Assembly: GCF_014805625.2 (NCBI RefSeq)
Contig: NW_023998455.1
Location: 6,303,805 to 6,367,804 of the forward strand
From: Glossina fuscipes
Taxonomy: Eukaryota > Arthropoda > Insecta > Diptera > Glossinidae
Direction of reading: 5' to 3'
DNA: 64,000 nucleotides
Shown: positions 23,456 to 36,624 of the stretch, one piece after another
Layout of the letters: every line of letters begins with the position of its first letter
How positions within the stretch are numbered: the first letter of the stretch is position 1
Notes under the pieces: model-generated
Seen by the model: only the letters and a program-made list of their open reading frames with translations
What the model was told of the DNA's origin: nothing
The model's database searches: none
Made by a program: the position numbers and the translations under genes

Positions 23456-24792
23456 TTATGGACGATGACCGCTGTTGGAGCTACCATTTTTAATGGAAAT
23501 GGGAGCAGTTGTGTCTACATCGGCTCCATCACCCACATTAACATTAACAACTGTTATGTTACCACTGTTGCTGCCATTTGTGGGACTAGATCCTCGGGAT
23601 CTGCTAAAGGTATTTGTGTTCGAATGGTTTTGTGCAGCTGTTGCCTCTTGTGCTTTTTGTTTGGCGCGTCGAGCTTTTTGGCGGGTGTGTTCTATTTGAA
23701 AGTCTTCCACACGTAAATTTAAACGTTGCATATTATTTATAATGAAATCCTCATCAAGTACATGCTCCGGCGGATTACGTAAGACTTCCAGTGTTTCACA
23801 CAACCCGTTGCACTGTTTGCGTACTTTGTGACGATTTAAAGTAGCTCCCAATATAACCAACGCAACCTTAAATATAACTCGTATACCCTCTGCCAAGAAA
23901 CAATCCCATACCCGCAGTAGAGTTTCCCATGGCAGCGTGCGTGTCATGGCACACAAAAACCAATCAGTCATGTATAATAAAGGTTCAACTTTGTGCTTTT
24001 GTAGATGTCTGTACACGGGCGGGCAGGTTTTTTTAAGAAGACCTTCTAATATGCCGGCATCGTTTTGTAATACCTCTAGACCACTGATAAAATAATCTTC
24101 CAAGTAACTAAAATTCAAAGATTTTAAGGTTTTTTTTTTTTGATTTTATCAACTGCTTAAGTACTTACACATCGCACACGCTAACAAACACCCAAAAGGC
24201 GTCTTCGGCTGGTAAATGCATTAATAAAAAAGCCGCTATCGGTGCTTGGGCCTGACAGAAACCAACTTTTGGATTGTATATCGAATAGGCTTTTAAAACA
24301 TTAAATAGTTCAATTTGTCCCACTTTATCTTCGTCCAAGAACATCTCATGAAATGGAAATTGACGATGCTTATCTTTTTTGATTTCCTCAATAATGTGCG
24401 CATTACCGGGCTTTTCTAACAACTCTTTGTAAATATTTGGATTTTTCTTTTTTAATAAATAGGCACCGGACAAATAGAACCAGGCACGTGGGCGCACCGA
24501 TTTTGGAATACCTTTGCGACAGCGGTCTCGTATCTGTAAACTGTTTAATTAATCAAATTTTATTAATAAAAGGAAGGAAAGCAACCTTTTTGTAGTTTTT
24601 TGACATATACAAGGACCAATTGTCAATCATGTAAAGCCATTTTTTCTCTCGAGCTATAATTTGTGCTTTCGACAAGGGCTCTTTGGGTTTATCTGTACGT
24701 TGAAAACCTCCATAAAACCCATTACGATCTGGACAACTGGACACGGTAGAACAAAGTGATATTGTATCTACAGAGCGTGGTGAAGTGGCCAT
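23456..24792 (-). CDS. wkd: TBC1D10-type Rab GTPase-activating protein (whacked-like)
   Basis: Exons on the minus strand: 24586-24792, 24169-24533, 23456-24107; 407 residues; introns of 52 and 61 bp, phases 0 and 2. The TBC domain spans about residues 70-300. It shows RDRCRKGIPKSVRPRAW, the arginine-finger block IKKDKHRQFPFHE (IxxDxxR), the glutamine-finger block VGFCQAQAPIAAFLLMH, PLLYMTDWFLCAMTRTLPW and LRVWDCFLAEG. These fit the EPI64/TBC1D10 branch, whose fly member is whacked, a Rab35 GAP acting on endosomal recycling and tracheal terminal-cell membranes. The C-terminal 90 residues are disordered: a basic stretch (RQKARRAKQKAQEAT) followed by Ser/Asn/Gly-rich sequence. The gene symbol is by family resemblance; this branch is usually single-copy in flies. 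Confidence 0.92.
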
Positions 24793-27705
24793 GTTAATCT
24801 AGAACAACATAAAATATGCTCAAAATAACTCTTATATAAGGAGAAATTATTGATTTTACTTTATTAAAAACAGATTTATATACTAAAGTTAGGGAGGATT
24901 TTCCACGCAAGATTGCTTTAAAACGCACCGTTCGACGTCAAAATTGAAAATAGTTTCAACTAGCAATAACGAGACCATTCAATATGATCTCTCTACAGCT
25001 CTGCCAAATCTTGCATGTAAATATGTATTTTAAAAAAAAGATACCACGGCTGCCTAGGCTTCAAAAATTTTATTAACAACTGTTTGAAATGCAGATGTAC
25101 AATTAAAGCAATCTAGAATTTCAAAACTGACGATATACTCTGCTTGACAGAAGTTATGAAAAATCATAATAAAAAATAACGAATATAAATAGATAAAAAA
25201 AAAAAAAATGTGCTTATTATAGAAGGATAAATTGTAGCCCTTTTAAAAATACCTGTTTAGTTCAGAAAGCAGCTCTTGTCATTAGGAGAATCTCGAACAT
25301 CCATCAATTAAAGGAACATCCGAAATCACTGTTTCGCTTCAATTGTGGCCAGTTGCGTCTGTCAAATGGTTGGAACAAATTTTTGCTAGATTTTAGAATG
25401 ATATCTTTAACATTTATAGCAATTAATTGGTAAGATGCTTTTAAAATTAACCATTTTTTTTTCAATTTGTATCCTGTATAGGATTAAGAAAAGGTTTTCG
25501 TTCTAATTCGAATCTTACGGGCAAGAAATTATTGCACTGGACTGTACTAAACCATGACTTGATGATGTAGCAAGTCAAATCGGTATATAGTAGATAAAAA
25601 TCTTATTGAGCTTAAAGAGAAACTTTATTTACACCCACAAATTTAAATTTTCCTTGTTGTAAATATAACTTATCGCGTTCGGATACATTCGATGGTCAAA
25701 AGAATTGAGGTTAATATGTACGAGCATGAAAAAAAGACTAGCTTTATTTTCAAATCCGATTCATAAGTGAAAAGTGGCAGCTTATTACGATATGAAGAAT
25801 ATAATTTTGCATTATTGATAAAAAAGTTTGCAATATCATTTTAAGGGCTTCTTCGTCCAAATGACAATTTTTGGTATTTAAGTATTCGGCAGTTTTCGAT
25901 TGAAAATGGTTCTTGTCTATAAGGTAGGCAAGTGCAATAATAATTTATAAACTAGAAATTACAAGATACGCCAACATATTTTTTTAATGATGAACCGTAC
26001 ATCTTGAATAAATTAACAATAAAAAAAAGAGTATTATTTATCTCGAATACTTATCTCTCAATTTCAAAACAGACAAATTGGAAAATAACAAAACTTGCAG
26101 CGTGCAGGAATGTGAGAGAATAGCTGAGATGAATAGTATAGTTTATGATAAGATTTATAATATTTAATGGAGGAATTTTAACTTAAAATTTTTTGTTATT
26201 TTGCTTGCCCGCCCCCCCACGCACGTTACTATATTAACTCTAAAGAGAGTGGAAAAACAAATTTTCACTTGCCTTTTTTTGCTTGACTGTTTAGAATTTT
26301 TCTCTTCCTGTTTTCGTTTTATTTCAATAATTTTCGTTAATTCTCAATTAAACAGAGGAAATAATGAATTGAATTCTTAAAGAAACCGTTAATGGAAATT
26401 TAGCATAAATAATTCATTTTTTATTTTACCACCTTTTCTTTTGATTTGAGAACTTATTTCTTTTCTTTCTATACACGTACACACATACAAAATTCCAATT
26501 GGCATTTCTTATTTATATTTACTTCTGAAGGGGTGTTTTTGTTTTAATTTTCGTTAAATGATTTTTATTGCATTTTAACACTTAACCCTTCACCGTTTTT
26601 AGAAGTACGCGTTATTTTTTACCAAAATGCATAAAATACTTATTTGTTCAAAGACGAAAATCTTTGTGGGTAAGTGTACAATTAAATTAATATATCAACA
26701 ACTAATTTTCTGTAAATTATTTTTTGCGACGATATTAATAAAATCAGAGTTGCCGAATTAAAAATATTCTCATGCTGGGCAGCATTTTCGTTATGCCATT
26801 TAAAAAAAAAAGTGATATTAATGTATGGAAAAGCTATAGTAATTCCATTTCATTTTCTTTATGTGAAAAACAAGTTGTTTGCAATCTTTGCGAAAATCGT
26901 CATCGTCAATTCATTTAATAACAAATTATAACAGCCCAGATCACATATGTTTCATATTTCACAATTTGTCGGGTTGTTTGTCAATAATCTCAACTTTTCC
27001 GCTCAATGTTACAATGAAAGCAATTTTGTACGCGTGTTTGTCAAAAGCAATTTGTATGCTTCGATCAAAAATCTGTGCTATGACTTACAGTAACTTATAG
27101 TAAATACATGAACATAATCAAATCTGTATATTAAATGTGATCATAGAAATAAAGCTGTTTTATGTCTCTATTAATAAAATATTCGGATACAGCGTCGTTT
27201 TTCAGAGTTAGCTGAAATGTTCAAGAACTAATCAGATCTGTTTGGCACACTCTGCATTTATTAAAAACAATATATAGAACATTGAAATGTCATTTATGAC
27301 GATTAAAAGGAAACGAAGATAAGTTTGCGGCTGATAGTGTGTGGCTGATTAGTTTTTTTCTATGCAAAAAGTGATACTGGCATTAGACAATTAGACAATT
27401 TGTAGTTGCAGCGCAAAGCGCATAGAGGGGTGCGGATTTTATTTATTGCACCATTAAATTGATACGAAAAGGTATTTTCACAACCTATAAAATAATTGAG
27501 TAAAAAGCTTATTATTTCTTTATCTCAACTCTCTTAGCTCTTCTATTAACGTAAACACATTCAATAACACAGCTGATAAATTTGTGACAACAGTACCAGT
27601 CAAGCAATATATCGTCGTTAAAATTGATTTTAAAGTTCTATTTGTAGTTACTCAATACGGGCTGTGCAGTGCTTATTTACAATATTGAAACGTCAATTTT
27701 GTGAT
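24793..27705. other. Divergent 2.9-kb intergenic region, no gene seen
   Basis: This region lies between the starts of the TBC gene and riboflavin kinase and should hold both promoters. It is AT-rich with a poly-A run at about 25196-25208 and a C-rich patch (GCCCGCCCCCCCACGC) at about 26207-26222. Open frames are short and low-complexity. No transposon or RNA gene was recognised. Confidence 0.55.
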
Positions 27706-29031
27706 ATGCTTAACTATTTACCGTACTATGCAAGTGGCTGCATAGTGGAAGGTTTTCGCCGTGGCTCCTCTGAACTCGGAGTGCCGACAGGTGTGCGGAT
27801 ATTTCATTAATATTAAAAATTACTTTTATTAATTTATTTATATTTCCAGCGAACTATCCCTTGGAAGTGGTTAAGTCTTTACCGTGTTGTTTTAAGACGG
27901 GGATTTATTACGGCTGGGCAAATGTTGATAATGGGCCAGTTTACAAAATGGTTATGAGTATTGGTTGGAATCCGTTTTACAATAACAAAGAAAAAAGCAT
28001 GGTAAGCACCGAAGAAGGTTTTACAATCTCTGATATATATGTGAAAATGAAGAAGTTGTTTCAACTTCATTTTACACTTAAGTGTTTTTGCTAGCAGTGT
28101 GCCACCAATTAATGAGAAAGTTTTAGCTTTTTGTCTCAGTTTTAAGTTGATCCAAAGTGCTTACGCATATTACATTACAAATAAATGTGGAAAAGCAATT
28201 TCTTATCTAACTGGTGTACCATTAATGAGGAAAAATTAAGCACACCTATCCATTATCAAATAAAATTTAGTTGGCTTAGTTTGCCACAGAGTGGGAAGAA
28301 CTGTGTACATTCTAAAGAAGTATTAAAAATGTTGTTGAGTATACAAGAGTCGGCCGCAGCCGAATTCAACTTTTTTACCCGTTCTAGTGTTGTAAATATT
28401 AAAATATAAATAATCTAGCTTCTGGGCTTTGACTTGAATTCGTGATCAATGGTCGTGTTTTATTTGCAGAACAATTCGTGGCTTCTCACTTAAAGTTATT
28501 AGTGTCAATTCCCAAGCTGTAAAAGATTGATTTATTCAAAAGCCGTATAACTCGGAAATAGTGTGGGATGTGAATAAATTAAAAGTAAAGTAAATATATC
28601 TTTCCAAATCCCTAGATAATAGATAGACTTTTTGCAATATGTCATATATATTTATGCAGATTCTATTTAAGCTTTGTTGTATCGCTTTCTTTACTTTATA
28701 TATAATAAAAAATGAATACAGATTTTGTGCACATAAATTTAACTTTCTCCTTTTTCTTCTATTTTTAAAGGAAACTCACATATTGCATGATTTTGACTGC
28801 GACTTGTACGGTTCATTACTTAAAACTTGTATTGCTGGATTTTTAAGACCTGAAAAGAATTTTGATTCTTTGGAAGACTTAATACACGCTATCCAAGAGG
28901 ATAAATGTTTAGCCAAAGATTTGCTAGATGCCGATGAGTCGAAACGCGCTCTACAAGACAGTCAGTTTTTCTATGGTACTTGTAAGGAAAACAAAAATGA
29001 TAAGGATTCCCAACCTAACGGAGGCACTTAA
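27706..29031 (+). CDS. RFK: Riboflavin kinase
   Basis: Exons: 27706-27790, 27850-28001, 28771-29031; 165 residues against about 155 in human RFK. The enzyme phosphorylates riboflavin with ATP to give FMN. It starts MLNYLPYYASGCIVEGFRRG and has the nucleotide- and flavin-binding GSSELGVPTANYP (PTAN motif), GIYYGWANV, MSIGWNPFYNNKEKSMETH (with the catalytic Glu in METH) and GFLRPEKNFDSLEDLIHAIQ. Intron phases are 1 and 0. The second intron is 769 bp, unusually long for this stretch. A likely poly(A) signal AATAAA is at about 29299. Position within the window gives no functional link. Confidence 0.96.
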
Positions 29032-30086
29032 ACTTGCTATGACAAATATAGAATGATGAACACGTAACTAGATCTTAAATATTTTGATTTTCCTGGTTTT
29101 CCATGACTGTAAATATATAGTAATATACTGTTGAGTACTTAAATTCCACCTTGACGTGTTTCGCGTCTTTAAAATCTTTGTTTTGTGCGTTCTGCATTGA
29201 AAGATGCACTCTGCTTTGGTTACATTCACCATCTTTGGAACCGTTCTTTTTTCGTTCTTTGTTTTTAAATGAAAAATGTGTTTGTGAATTGGAAGAGAAT
29301 AAAATGATGCAAAGCATACAAAAGTTTTATAAACGTTTGCGTTATCTTTAATTAATTTAATTGTTTTATTGAAAACTTTACTGAAAATGAATAATTTACC
29401 GCTGCTTTTTAATATCCAAGAGCTCGTTAGATACATACATAGATACGTAGATCTCTTGCTTTTTTAAAGTATTTTTTGTAGTGAAATAAATTATTTTCCT
29501 AAAAAGAAAGAGCGCAGCAGTATGTGCGTATTGTCGCTGGTCTAAGCTTTAGTTTTATTTTGCATTGGTTTTAATTGTTTCAGAGATTCAATAGTTTAAA
29601 AATGTATTTCTAGAAATACTATATAGTCTAAGAGAAATGGCATGTAAAATAGATAGTCTACAGTAATTCATACCATACGAATAAATAATTTTGCAGCGCG
29701 TCGCATAATTGTTGTATTGCTTAGATCAATCAGTGTGTAGAAATATGTATCAGATGTTATTTATTCGGACATGATGGATTCCATTCGCTCATTTTATTGT
29801 TCTTGTGTAGCCTTTTGCAGTTTGTCATGCAAAAATTATGAGTTTTCTCCAGTTCCTTTTTTTTTTTTTATAACGAAAATTTACGCTCGTCATCTAGCGG
29901 TTTAATGTTTATTATTTAGAACTACTAGTGATATTATTTATTTGATATTTATGGTCTGGAATATATCCCCGTAAATATGTGGGGATCACAAAATGTTGAA
30001 TTTCTGTATGGGACGTAGGGTATGGCTGCACTTCATACGTTTGATGAATTTCAACTGAACAGCGACTTGCAGAAGGGCATGCATGT
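29032..30086. other. Convergent spacer, 3' UTRs of RFK and FAM98
   Basis: AT-rich noncoding sequence between two genes that converge. It includes a poly-T run at about 29859-29870. Open frames on both strands overlap each other, lack domains and have simple composition. Nothing further was recognised. Confidence 0.55.
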
Positions 30087-31520
30087 TCAACGGCGTTGAC
30101 CGCCACCGCCGCCACGGTTGTAGTTAGACCGTCCTCTATAAGGAGCACCACGATAATTACTCCCACCTTGATAGTTATTATAATCAACACCTTGTTTTTT
30201 TTTTTTGTAAAAAATTATTTTTTAAATAAAAATTAAAATACGGGACAATGTATGAAAACTTTTACCTTGGTTATTATAATCTTGCGTTTGGCCTTGTGCC
30301 CACCCAGATCCCTGAACACGACCGCTCCCCTGAACCCAATGTTGACTACGTTGCTGCTCGAACTGTTGATGGTGGTTGTAATGCTGTTGTTGTTCTTGTT
30401 GTTGGTGATGCGATTGCCGTTGTGGCTGTGAAGCGAATTGTTGCCAATGGCCACCTCCACCTCCGCCACCACCACCACCGCCACCGCCACCGCCGCGGCC
30501 ACCTCGACCCCCGCCACCAGCAGGACCTGGGGCTCTTTGCTGTTGCCAAGACGGCATTTCGGGTGGAGGTGGTGCGTGTTCGTGGGCACGTCCTCCTCGA
30601 TCGGGCACACTGCCTATAACATGTTTCTGAATTTTAGATGCGGTATTTTTTCGAACATTGGCGGAACTTGTCTTTTCTATAATGGCCAAATCCGCTCGCG
30701 CAGCTAGCAGAGCAACAATATTAGTAGAATCTCCTCCGTATTTATAAGCTTCTAAGTCTTTCAGTTTACTTTGAAATCTTTCAATAATTTCATTTTCTCG
30801 CGCTCTCATCTTGTCCGACCACTGGAAACTTTGTATAGTTACTTCTAAACGCGTTAACAGGACTTGTCGACGCAAGTTATACTCTTTATCTAGATCCTCA
30901 TGAATAGCTTCTAATTGTTTCCATTGGGCATCGGTCAATGATTTCGTTGTTCTCATTAAAGGTTCATTTAATATACCGGCTTTTGTCGATTTAATCCTCT
31001 CTTCTACCTTAAAGTTAAGCTTGTCGAAAAATGCTTTAGGTGCTATATTTTCTGGTGGCTTGCCTAAGCACAAATCCTTTGTAAGGTTCTCTAGAGCTCG
31101 GGCAGTGTTCGTTTCGCTTTTCGGGATTATATACGTTTGTTCTGCTGGCTTTAAACGTAAACTCATTTTAGTTGCCATCAATTCAGTAACCAAATAATCC
31201 AACAGCTGCAATCTATCCCCATTAGTTGCAAATCGATCAGATAAAGGTCCTGTAACAAATTTTTTATAAGGACAACTTAATTCCTTTAACATGGCTGACA
31301 ACTCCATAGAGAATTCATTTGGATCTTCTACATCAGCGCTGACAGTTTCATCAGTCTTTCTTAACGTGTGTAATTCTTTTGCTAACCACACCACTACTTC
31401 ACGGAAGCTCTCACTACGTATGCCAATTTCAACGGCTTTTGTTAATTCATCGTTCTTCAAACATTTGCCCTGATAATTAAGCGCATTCAGCGAATCTATA
31501 ATATCCAATTCTGAATCCAT
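30087..31520 (-). CDS. FAM98: FAM98 family protein
   Basis: Exons on the minus strand: 30266-31520 and 30087-30190; 452 residues; the intron is 75 bp, phase 1. The N-terminal 300 residues match the FAM98 domain: MDSELDIIDSLNALNYQG, LSCPYKKFVTGPLSDRF, LLDYLVTELMATKM and LCLGKPPENI. The C-terminal part is Gly/Arg-rich (GGGGRGGRGG and a run of glycines), then Gln/His-rich, then ends in RGRSNYNRGGGGGQRR. Arg-Gly tails are typical of RNA-binding proteins methylated by PRMT1. Vertebrate FAM98 proteins are components of the RTCB-DDX1 tRNA ligase complex; the same role here is inferred. The small second exon restores the RGG end; without it the frame would run into intron sequence. Confidence 0.94.
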
Positions 31521-32317
31521 TGTGTCGAGTTAAGATTGAAAGTTAACTTATAAATGTTCCGGTTGGATTTTAGAGAAGAGAAAAAAATTTGGACACATAT
31601 ATGTCAGAACTGCCAACTTCAAGTGTCAATTCAATTTGAAAGATGGTTTGATGTTGGCAATTAACAAATTGTTCACAATGGAGAGCATGTGCATGTAAAC
31701 ATAAAACTGAACACACCAAATAAAAGTCAATATGCGCACATCGTTTTTAGAAATGATTACGATTATTATCATTTGGCACGAGACAATTTTTCGTATAAAA
31801 CGTAATTAAAATACAAATAACAGTAAAAACTAACTTGTGATCAAGCAATTCCACAAATCATTCTCTTTTGACAAAGTTGCCATATCATCATTCAACCGTG
31901 ATATTCGATGTCGTAGAAGGAAAAGCTCAAAAAATATACAGGGACAGGAAAAAATCATATAGAAATTTTTAACTTTAATAAATAAAAGTCTTAACACAAC
32001 AATTCAGCAATTTACAGTAACAATTTCCTAGAAAACTGTAAACTAAATTACGAAGTAGAACCCTCACTGAAAAAAGTTCAATACTGCTTGGAACTGTTTC
32101 GAAAGTACTTTTTCCGAATAAAAAAAAAAATCCAGTTATTAGCAATCGCATAAAATTTTCAAAGTCCTTAGGTCACTTTAGAAGGGAACGTTGGTATCCG
32201 CTGAAATGTGAACAAAATGGAAGTTCGTAAATTTATGAAACGAATAACATAAATAAAATTCTGCATAAATATAAGTAATTTTATTTTTTCTCGTCATTCT
32301 TTATAGCTTCACTTAAA
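31521..32317. other. Intergenic spacer, no gene seen
   Basis: AT-rich sequence between the start of FAM98 and the end of the SOD-like gene, both on the minus strand. It should contain the FAM98 promoter. No repeat family or credible open frame was found. Confidence 0.5.
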
Positions 32318-34237
32318 CTAATCTTTTTGTTCTGTTTGTTGTTGTTGTTGTTGTTGTTGTTGTAGCACAGTAATTACACCACAGGCTATAGCCGCCCCAA
32401 CGGATTTCTCTTCATTCTGCGAAGCCAAAGCATCAGGTAGGCCTGAGGAGATTATTTCGGCATTTAGAATTGTATTCAAATCGATGGGCTTCTCATGTAT
32501 GATAATTGATCGACCCACTATACCATGGAAACCGAATAAGTTTAAAAAAGGGCTTATAAAAGCAACGGATACGCTACCATCCTCTTTCGCGTTTACATTG
32601 CCCAACTAGATGCGAATCATATAATCATAAGTTTAAATAGTAATATTTTGTTAAAATTTTACTAACGAAATTATTCGGGAATTGTTCCCCAGTGGATGTG
32701 CAACCGTCACCCATGTCCCCATAAGTGTGTATGTGTAAAGCATGCTTACCAGGCGGTAAGCCAGTAGCATTTAAGATCACCCTTATGTGACTGCTATAGG
32801 GTAACGGTTGAAATGCAATCATGCCTTCGATACCTTCGCCAATCAGTTTGGAGCCGACTTGCCAACGTGGGATAACCTATTAATTGAAACGATAAAGATG
32901 TACACTTTATTGACTTTAGCATGTTCACGTCGATACACTTAAGAATAAACAAAACATGTGGAAATGATGATGACAAATGAGCTTAATTAGAATTATCTTT
33001 AATTCTACCTGCATAGCAAAGATTTTCTGTCTTTGTAGAGGATTAAAAATCTTCTTATAATACTCATGATTATTTTCTATGATAATTAGCCAAGCTTGTT
33101 TGTCCATTAATGGCTTCAGGGGAAGGGAAAATTGCAAAAATAACAAAAAAAAAAGTCTATATTAAGGAACTTTACTTAAGTGATTGAACCTAAGGGCGAT
33201 ATCATCTTGTATCCCTTGTGCACCTAGAGCGAGTCAACGATACGGTAAGCTCGGAAGACCTGGTGGCTGGGTTATCCAACCCTACAGTTGTGTTCGTAAA
33301 GTCGAATTTCTTAGCCATGTAAAGACTCACTCGCTCCTAATAAAATTATTTTTGTACATCATATCTGTACTTCGTTTCCGTGCTTTCTCTATAAGGGCGA
33401 AGGTGCTCTTACAGACAAAGATTGAAGGTCTGAAGATATTCTAGTTAGTATTTGATCTAAAAAGGTTGTTTCAAGCATTTACGAGGGGTCTCGAGGTACT
33501 GCAAGCAAGAAACTTTCCAATCGATCAAGTGACGACTGATAGATCAGCAGTTGGTTTTCCTGTTTTTTGAAATATCAGAAACTACTTGCAGGCATGATGA
33601 TGGTTCAGAAAAATGTTATTTGCTTTTGACGGGGTTGTGGCCATTCAACCAGAGGATGATTTTCTTATATCCGCTAGTGTGAATTTTCGCTTATCTTCTG
33701 ATTTTCGTGCAATGTTCTATTAGATCTCTCAGCCTATACATATTTAGTTGAAGGTTTTTTGAAGTCGTCAGTTACGTGTTTCTGAAGAAAGTCTTGCATC
33801 ATTTGAAAGAGGGGACTGCTATTTTTGAGATGCATTTGTTTAATCATAGAGTAGTAAAGCGTTTTGATCAAATGAAAGCAAAAGATTTTGTTAGACTACG
33901 TTTGTGTTATCTGTCTTACCCGCTGCTGGTAGGGTAGATAGTGAGGCCAACCTGTAAACAAGTAACTTCGGTAATTAGAAAAATAATCCATCGGCGTACG
34001 TACGTATGGAATATCGTAGTAATTGGGATGTTGTTGTGTCCATATATTCATGTTTCCATTTAAAGGCACCGTTAGACGTTTAACTTTGTTGTTATTGGAA
34101 ATCAAATGTGCTTGATCGACATTATCCGATGAGACTTGAGAGCTAACGCATTCGTTTTCATTTAACAAAATTGTCACTACTATAAGGAATACAAGCGCAA
34201 ATGTTCGCGTTGCGCACTGCAAAGAGTTCAACATCAT
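32318..34237 (-). CDS. Secreted Cu/Zn superoxide dismutase-like protein lacking the zinc loop
   Basis: Exons on the minus strand: 33920-34237, 33009-33113, 32667-32876, 32318-32605; 306 residues; all junctions phase 0. A signal peptide (TFALVFLIVVTILLNENECV) precedes about 100 unrelated residues. The SOD fold follows: GLPPGKHALHIHTYGDMGDGC carries two copper-ligand histidines (HIH) and the disulphide Cys, FHGIVGRSIIIHEKPIDL carries the third copper His, and IACGVITV carries the second Cys. The segment that normally supplies the bridging His and all zinc ligands (HG...H...H...D) is absent: FPNNF runs straight into LGNVNAKEDGSV, and the 61-bp intron between them has no room for another exon. 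The catalytic Arg before the last Cys is also missing (GAAIACGV). It ends in a poly-Gln run and TEQKD. It resembles the diverged secreted SOD relatives of Drosophila (such as sodesque); orthology is not proven. Confidence 0.85.
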
Positions 34238-34579
34238 TTCGTTCAGTGAAAATAAATTGTTTAATGAAAAATGAAAAAAAAAAAGAAGAGTTTGTTGACT
34301 GACGAGCGTAAAAGTTAGAAGTAAACTAAATGTTAATCAACTTTTGAATGTTGCATCGACAGGTATATGAAAAAATGCATGCTCTGTTTTCGTGTGCTAT
34401 GCTGAATGCTTGGACTAATTGTTGGGAGAATGCAAAGTCGCATTTGTACTTATTAGTCGTGCAAATGTTGGTGCAATAAATATTCTAATGATCATTAGCT
34501 TTATTTAATATATTGGATTTGATATTATCTTTATATGCATTGCATTGCATGCCATTATTTCATTGATAAATTTTTCATT

Positions 34580-34800
34580 TTATACCAATCACCCAAGGAT
34601 GGGCGATGTATTCACTTCGTCAAGACGTTTGCAACAGCGACAAGAAAGTTCCGAATCGATTTAAGCGTGTCTGTCACTCCGTCTGTTTAATGTCTTTTTG
34701 TAAACATTCTCGTAGTCTTAAAACTGAGGTTAATTCTAGCACGCAGATTGGTATTGAGAATGGGTCAAATCGGTCGAAGGATACACTTACACAATAATGC
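34580..34800 (+). repeat. Dispersed TGTCCGTC repeat copy
   Basis: The copy reads CACCCAAGGATGGGCGATG, then ACTTCGTCAAGACGTTTGC, then CCGAATCGATTTAAGCGTG and CTGTC tracts, and ends with a CAAATCGGTCGAAGGA-like piece. The order of blocks is the same as in the copy at 36.6 kb. Ends are approximate. Confidence 0.7.
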
Positions 34801-34899
34801 TAAGTGAACTGAGTACACCTATGCTTTTCAAAAGCAAGAAAATATTGGTTTTTCCTGCTCATTACTCACAAACTACAGTAGATAAACCTGTGTATCAAA

Positions 34900-35060
34900 A
34901 TTCGAAATTCACCTAAGCATGTCGTTGTATTCGTCTGTCCATCTGTCCGTCTGCCCAACTTTGTAGTATTCTTTCATTCGCAAAAATACAAAAGTCACGC
35001 TTCAAATTTGCAAAAGATTTTTAAAATGATTCAAATCGGTCAAAGGACACGCCTCCAATG
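34900..35060 (+). repeat. Partial dispersed TGTCCGTC repeat copy
   Basis: It contains TCGTCTGTCCATCTGTCCG and then TCAAATCGGTCAAAGGACAC, the same 3' block as the copy just upstream. The 5' part is diverged. Confidence 0.55.
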
Positions 35061-36624
35061 GCTACATACCTATGCAATATAATCTATAAACACTACCCTT
35101 GCTTTGCCTTTCTTTTAATTGTTACTTGTAAAGTACAACACATGCACCATATAAATTTTCAATTTTATTCTGACAATAGGAAAAGTCAGCGGCGCCCACC
35201 CAATACTCTACAGTATGAAAAGTTAGTTGGTTTTCGTTTTTGCAGTCTCTTTTCGAATAATGGTGATGGGAATGAAAGATTCCGTCGCAACCGAATATAA
35301 TTTCTTTACTTGTTTTTTATTTATTCATTTTTTTGCTACACAACTGAGCATTCAATGATATTTAAGGTTTTTTAGACTAACCCAAATCCTTTTTATTAAG
35401 TTTACATGTAAGCATAACATAAGATTATTGAAATAACTATTGCATGCCGATATCAAGAGGGCACACTAACTTTCGTATCGAGCCCGGGAAGATATTGTTT
35501 ACAAAAACAGCTCGATAGTTTGTACCTTTGTGCTAAGGTGCTAAGGTTTCTTTTGGGCTTTCGCCCACAATCTGTTGCATTTACGACATAACATGCATAC
35601 ACAGTCCTTAGGATTTTTGTATTTTGCGGCAGTTTTTAGTTTACCAATAAACACATCCACGTCACGAACTTTACGAGGAGATAATCGGGATGATGACTAC
35701 ATGTATTTATAAGAGAAAATATTATTTCTCAGAAATTACGATGTCTTCAAATATTGAATGACTTTTAATCTAATAAATTCAAGTCGACTTAGCCAACTCT
35801 GTCTCTTCTGTCTCCTGTGGGAAAAGTCATTCATTGTAACAAAGTTAATTATACTTGCGTAGCTAATAAAAGTCAAGAATTGATTGTGATACGTTTTCCT
35901 ATCATTGAACATCTACCATTTCGTCATTGTTCTGTTTCACAGTTTTAGAAAATCGAAAGCGGCCTTCGCTTCCTTACATATTATGTTTACCTAGAAATAA
36001 TATTAATGGCAGGAAATTTCAAAATTGAGGTAACAACATAAACATAAACATCTGCCATCGTACAGTGGAGTTAAGAGGCAAACCCAAAATAATATTTGGC
36101 AACTATTATGCAACTCTTAACGCTTGTATTGGGTTACGGTTTCATTAGTGAAAATGTCCTCTAAAATCCCTGCTGCGGGACAAAAGTAAATTAAAATCAA
36201 AAACACACTGTTGGGTATTCAAAGTTCGTAACTGGACGTAATTTCCATTTTTTAATTGCCTTTATCTATGTTTAGGTTGTCTTGTGTCATTTTGCACAAA
36301 CAAGCTCATAATCCAGGTCTGAAATTACTTCATGTGTGAAAATTTTCATTATAAATTTTAATTACCATGTAATTATTAACATGAAAAGAGTTAACCCACA
36401 CAGAAATAAAGAGAAACATTCTTCGAAATGCGTATGAAAAACAAAGCGTATAAGCGAAAATTAATCATTTATTTTTCTGACTTTATTCCCCTACAGCGAC
36501 TCCAATATCCTGGAAGTGCAATCATTCTTTCTTTGCTTTTTTAAATAAATAAATAAAGTATTATTGCAAATTTCCGGTCAAATCACTGCAATTGAACATA
36601 ACAGATTGAAGCATTCGATTTGTT

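Noticed and set aside
33184..33444. 86-codon plus-strand ORF
   Set aside because: It lies inside intron 1 of the SOD-like gene on the other strand and has no recognised domain or good start.
33920..33950. GTTGGC donor at the end of LFTG in SOD-like exon 1
   Set aside because: It would leave phase 1, which fits no downstream exon. GTAAGA at 33914-33919 gives phase 0 and joins cleanly.
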